The notes beneath the pieces were generated by a model. The model saw only the letters and a program-made list of their open reading frames with translations. It did not search any database and was not told where the DNA came from. Position numbers and translations under genes: made by a program. Of a stretch of 6,756 nucleotides of DNA, positions 6,013-6,756 are shown in pieces. The stretch is taken from assembly GCA_946628745.1 (NCBI GenBank), contig CAMOXA010000086.1, forward strand, positions 1 to 6,756, in the 5' to 3' direction. Positions within the stretch are counted from its first letter, which is position 1, and every line of letters starts with the position of its first letter. This DNA is from an uncultured Verrucomicrobiota bacterium (GTDB lineage: Bacteria; Verrucomicrobiota; Kiritimatiellia; RFP12; UBA1067).

Positions 6013-6633
6013 TCAGGCGAAAAGGCGCGCAGGCGCGTCGGGCGAGCGCATCACCGCGAGAATCGCATTCGTGCGGTCGACGGCCTCCGAGAGATCTGCG
6101 CCGCCTGTCGTGGTTATCCTGACGGCGGTCGCTTCGAACTGGGTGTAGAGAAGGGCGATGGCGCGCGTGGGGTTTATCGACTTGTCGTATTCGCCGCGGC
6201 TTTTCGCTTCGATGATAAGCGAGTGCATTATGCGCTTGAGTCCGATCGTGTGGCGTTTTATGTAGGTGACTGGAATCTCGGCGGTGCGGCGCAACTGGCC
6301 GAGGTAGTCGGATATGACGCAGACGAAATCGCGGTAGTCGAAGAGAATCGACAGCACGGTAATGCATATCTGCCGCAGTTTCGCGTCCGCCGAATGGCGG
6401 GAACGGACGATTTCGGCGTACTTGGCCTCGATGCGCGAAGTGGCTTCGTCTATGGCCTCGTTGAATATGGCGCGCTTGTCTTTGAAATAGTTGTAGAGCG
6501 CAGTGCGGGATATCTTGCAGGTGTCGGCTATCATGCCGAAGTTTACGGCCGCATAGCCTTTCTGTCCGAAGAGCCGCAGGCTCTCCTGCACGATTTTCTT
6601 TTTGCGTTCCTCATGGTCTACTTTGCGTCGCAT
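6013..6633 (-). CDS. TetR/AcrR-family transcriptional regulator
   Basis: This 206-residue protein has a basic N-terminus (MRRKVDHEERKKKI), then a TetR helix-turn-helix at about residues 12-57. The recognition-helix region ISRTALYNYFKDKRAIF (41-57) is typical of the family. The remaining 150 residues are helical-looking and variable, as expected for the ligand-binding and dimerisation domain, and do not reveal the effector. TetR regulators act as dimers and usually repress adjacent or divergent genes. Here the adjacent STAS gene is convergent, so the target may be itself or a gene beyond the right edge. The ATG at 6633 is chosen because it directly precedes the basic arm and HTH. A TTG further up (6669) falls in the -35 box. 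There is no Shine-Dalgarno, and the start lies 7 bases after the -10 box. Confidence 0.92.
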   Translation of the reverse strand: MRRKVDHEERKKKIVQESLRLFGQKGYAAVNFGMIADTCKISRTALYNYFKDKRAIFNEAIDEATSRIEAKYAEIVRSRHSADAKLRQICITVLSILFDYRDFVCVISDYLGQLRRTAEIPVTYIKRHTIGLKRIMHSLIIEAKSRGEYDKSINPTRAIALLYTQFEATAVRITTTGGADLSEAVDRTNAILAVMRSPDAPARLFA

Positions 6634-6640
6634 GCCATAT

Positions 6641-6669
6641 ATTAAACCACATTTTGCCGTGCGCGTCAA
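6641..6669 (-). promoter_or_regulatory. Promoter of the TetR-family gene
   Basis: On the minus strand TTGACG (6669-6664) is followed by a 17-base spacer and TTTAAT (6646-6641), with TG at 6649-6648 making an extended -10. This is a near-consensus sigma-70-type promoter. The gene's ATG (6633-6631) begins 7 bases past the -10 box, so the mRNA should be leaderless or nearly so. No clear palindromic operator for self-repression is visible around it. Confidence 0.78.
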
Positions 6670-6710
6670 GTGCCGCCGGTAGACGCGTCGCCTTGCCGCG
6701 CCTTCCGCGT

Positions 6711-6754
6711 CACTTTACCTGCCACTTCAACCCACTTTACCTGCCACTTCAACC
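6711..6754. repeat. Two perfect 22-bp tandem repeats at the window edge
   Basis: Bases 6711-6732 and 6733-6754 are identical 22-base units beginning CACTTTACCTGC. Each unit contains two CACTT cores, so on the minus strand AAGTG recurs at alternating 12- and 10-base steps. The sequence diverges at the second base of a would-be third unit (6755-6756), but the window ends there, so the array could continue. The unit is not a multiple of three, which argues against an in-frame protein repeat. There is no spacer between units, so it is not CRISPR. It lies upstream of the TetR promoter. Confidence 0.85.
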
Positions 6755-6756
6755 CG

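Noticed and set aside
5908..6645. Plus-strand frame of 245 codons opposite the TetR gene
   Set aside because: The minus-strand frame has a clear TetR helix-turn-helix and a promoter. This one has neither an RBS nor a recognisable domain.
6634..6669. A TTG start giving the TetR protein 12 more residues
   Set aside because: The TTG is part of the TTGACG -35 box and the -10 box lies inside the extension, so it would not be transcribed.
6711..6756. Start of a CRISPR array
   Set aside because: The two repeat units abut directly with no spacer, and no cas gene is in the window.

Overview
This window reads as a GC-rich bacterial chromosome segment with compact gene spacing. Part of an L-arabinose-type sugar operon is followed by two housekeeping genes, a small STAS-domain protein and a convergent TetR-family regulator. 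The source cannot be fixed from sequence alone. The SGLT-type sodium symporter beside a non-classical FGGY kinase and AraD, and the TGGTATAATATCCG promoters, would fit a gut or rumen bacterium of the PVC group (Kiritimatiellota/Lentisphaerota-like) or a Bacteroidota-like sugar specialist. This is a low-confidence inference.

Bases 1-3830 (+) hold the 3' part of an FGGY sugar kinase (probably L-ribulokinase), a full-length AraD-type L-ribulose-5-phosphate 4-epimerase overlapping it by 8 bases, and a sodium/sugar symporter close to the animal SGLT1 pattern. Together they would import a sugar with Na+, phosphorylate the ketose and epimerise it to D-xylulose 5-phosphate for the pentose phosphate pathway. 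An isomerase (AraA) is expected but would lie outside the window. A 14-bp stem-loop follows the symporter.

Bases 3897-5585 (+) hold an extended -10 promoter directly before nfo (endonuclease IV), which is coupled to panC (pantothenate synthetase) by an ATGA overlap. Bases 5626-5975 (+) hold a near-identical promoter and a 97-residue STAS protein. A nested palindrome fills the gap to a convergent TetR-family gene (minus strand, 6013-6633), which has its own promoter (TTGACG, 17-bp spacer, TGGTTTAAT). The right edge carries two perfect 22-bp tandem repeats cut off by the window end.

The most notable observations concern expression signals. Three promoters share a TGG-TATAAT/TTTAAT architecture, and two of them lie so close to their start codons that the mRNAs should be leaderless. 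Candidate terminator hairpins lack T-tracts, and panC uses ATA for nine of its ten isoleucines while the sugar operon hardly uses it. No clearly new multi-gene system (defence, mobile or biosynthetic) is visible.
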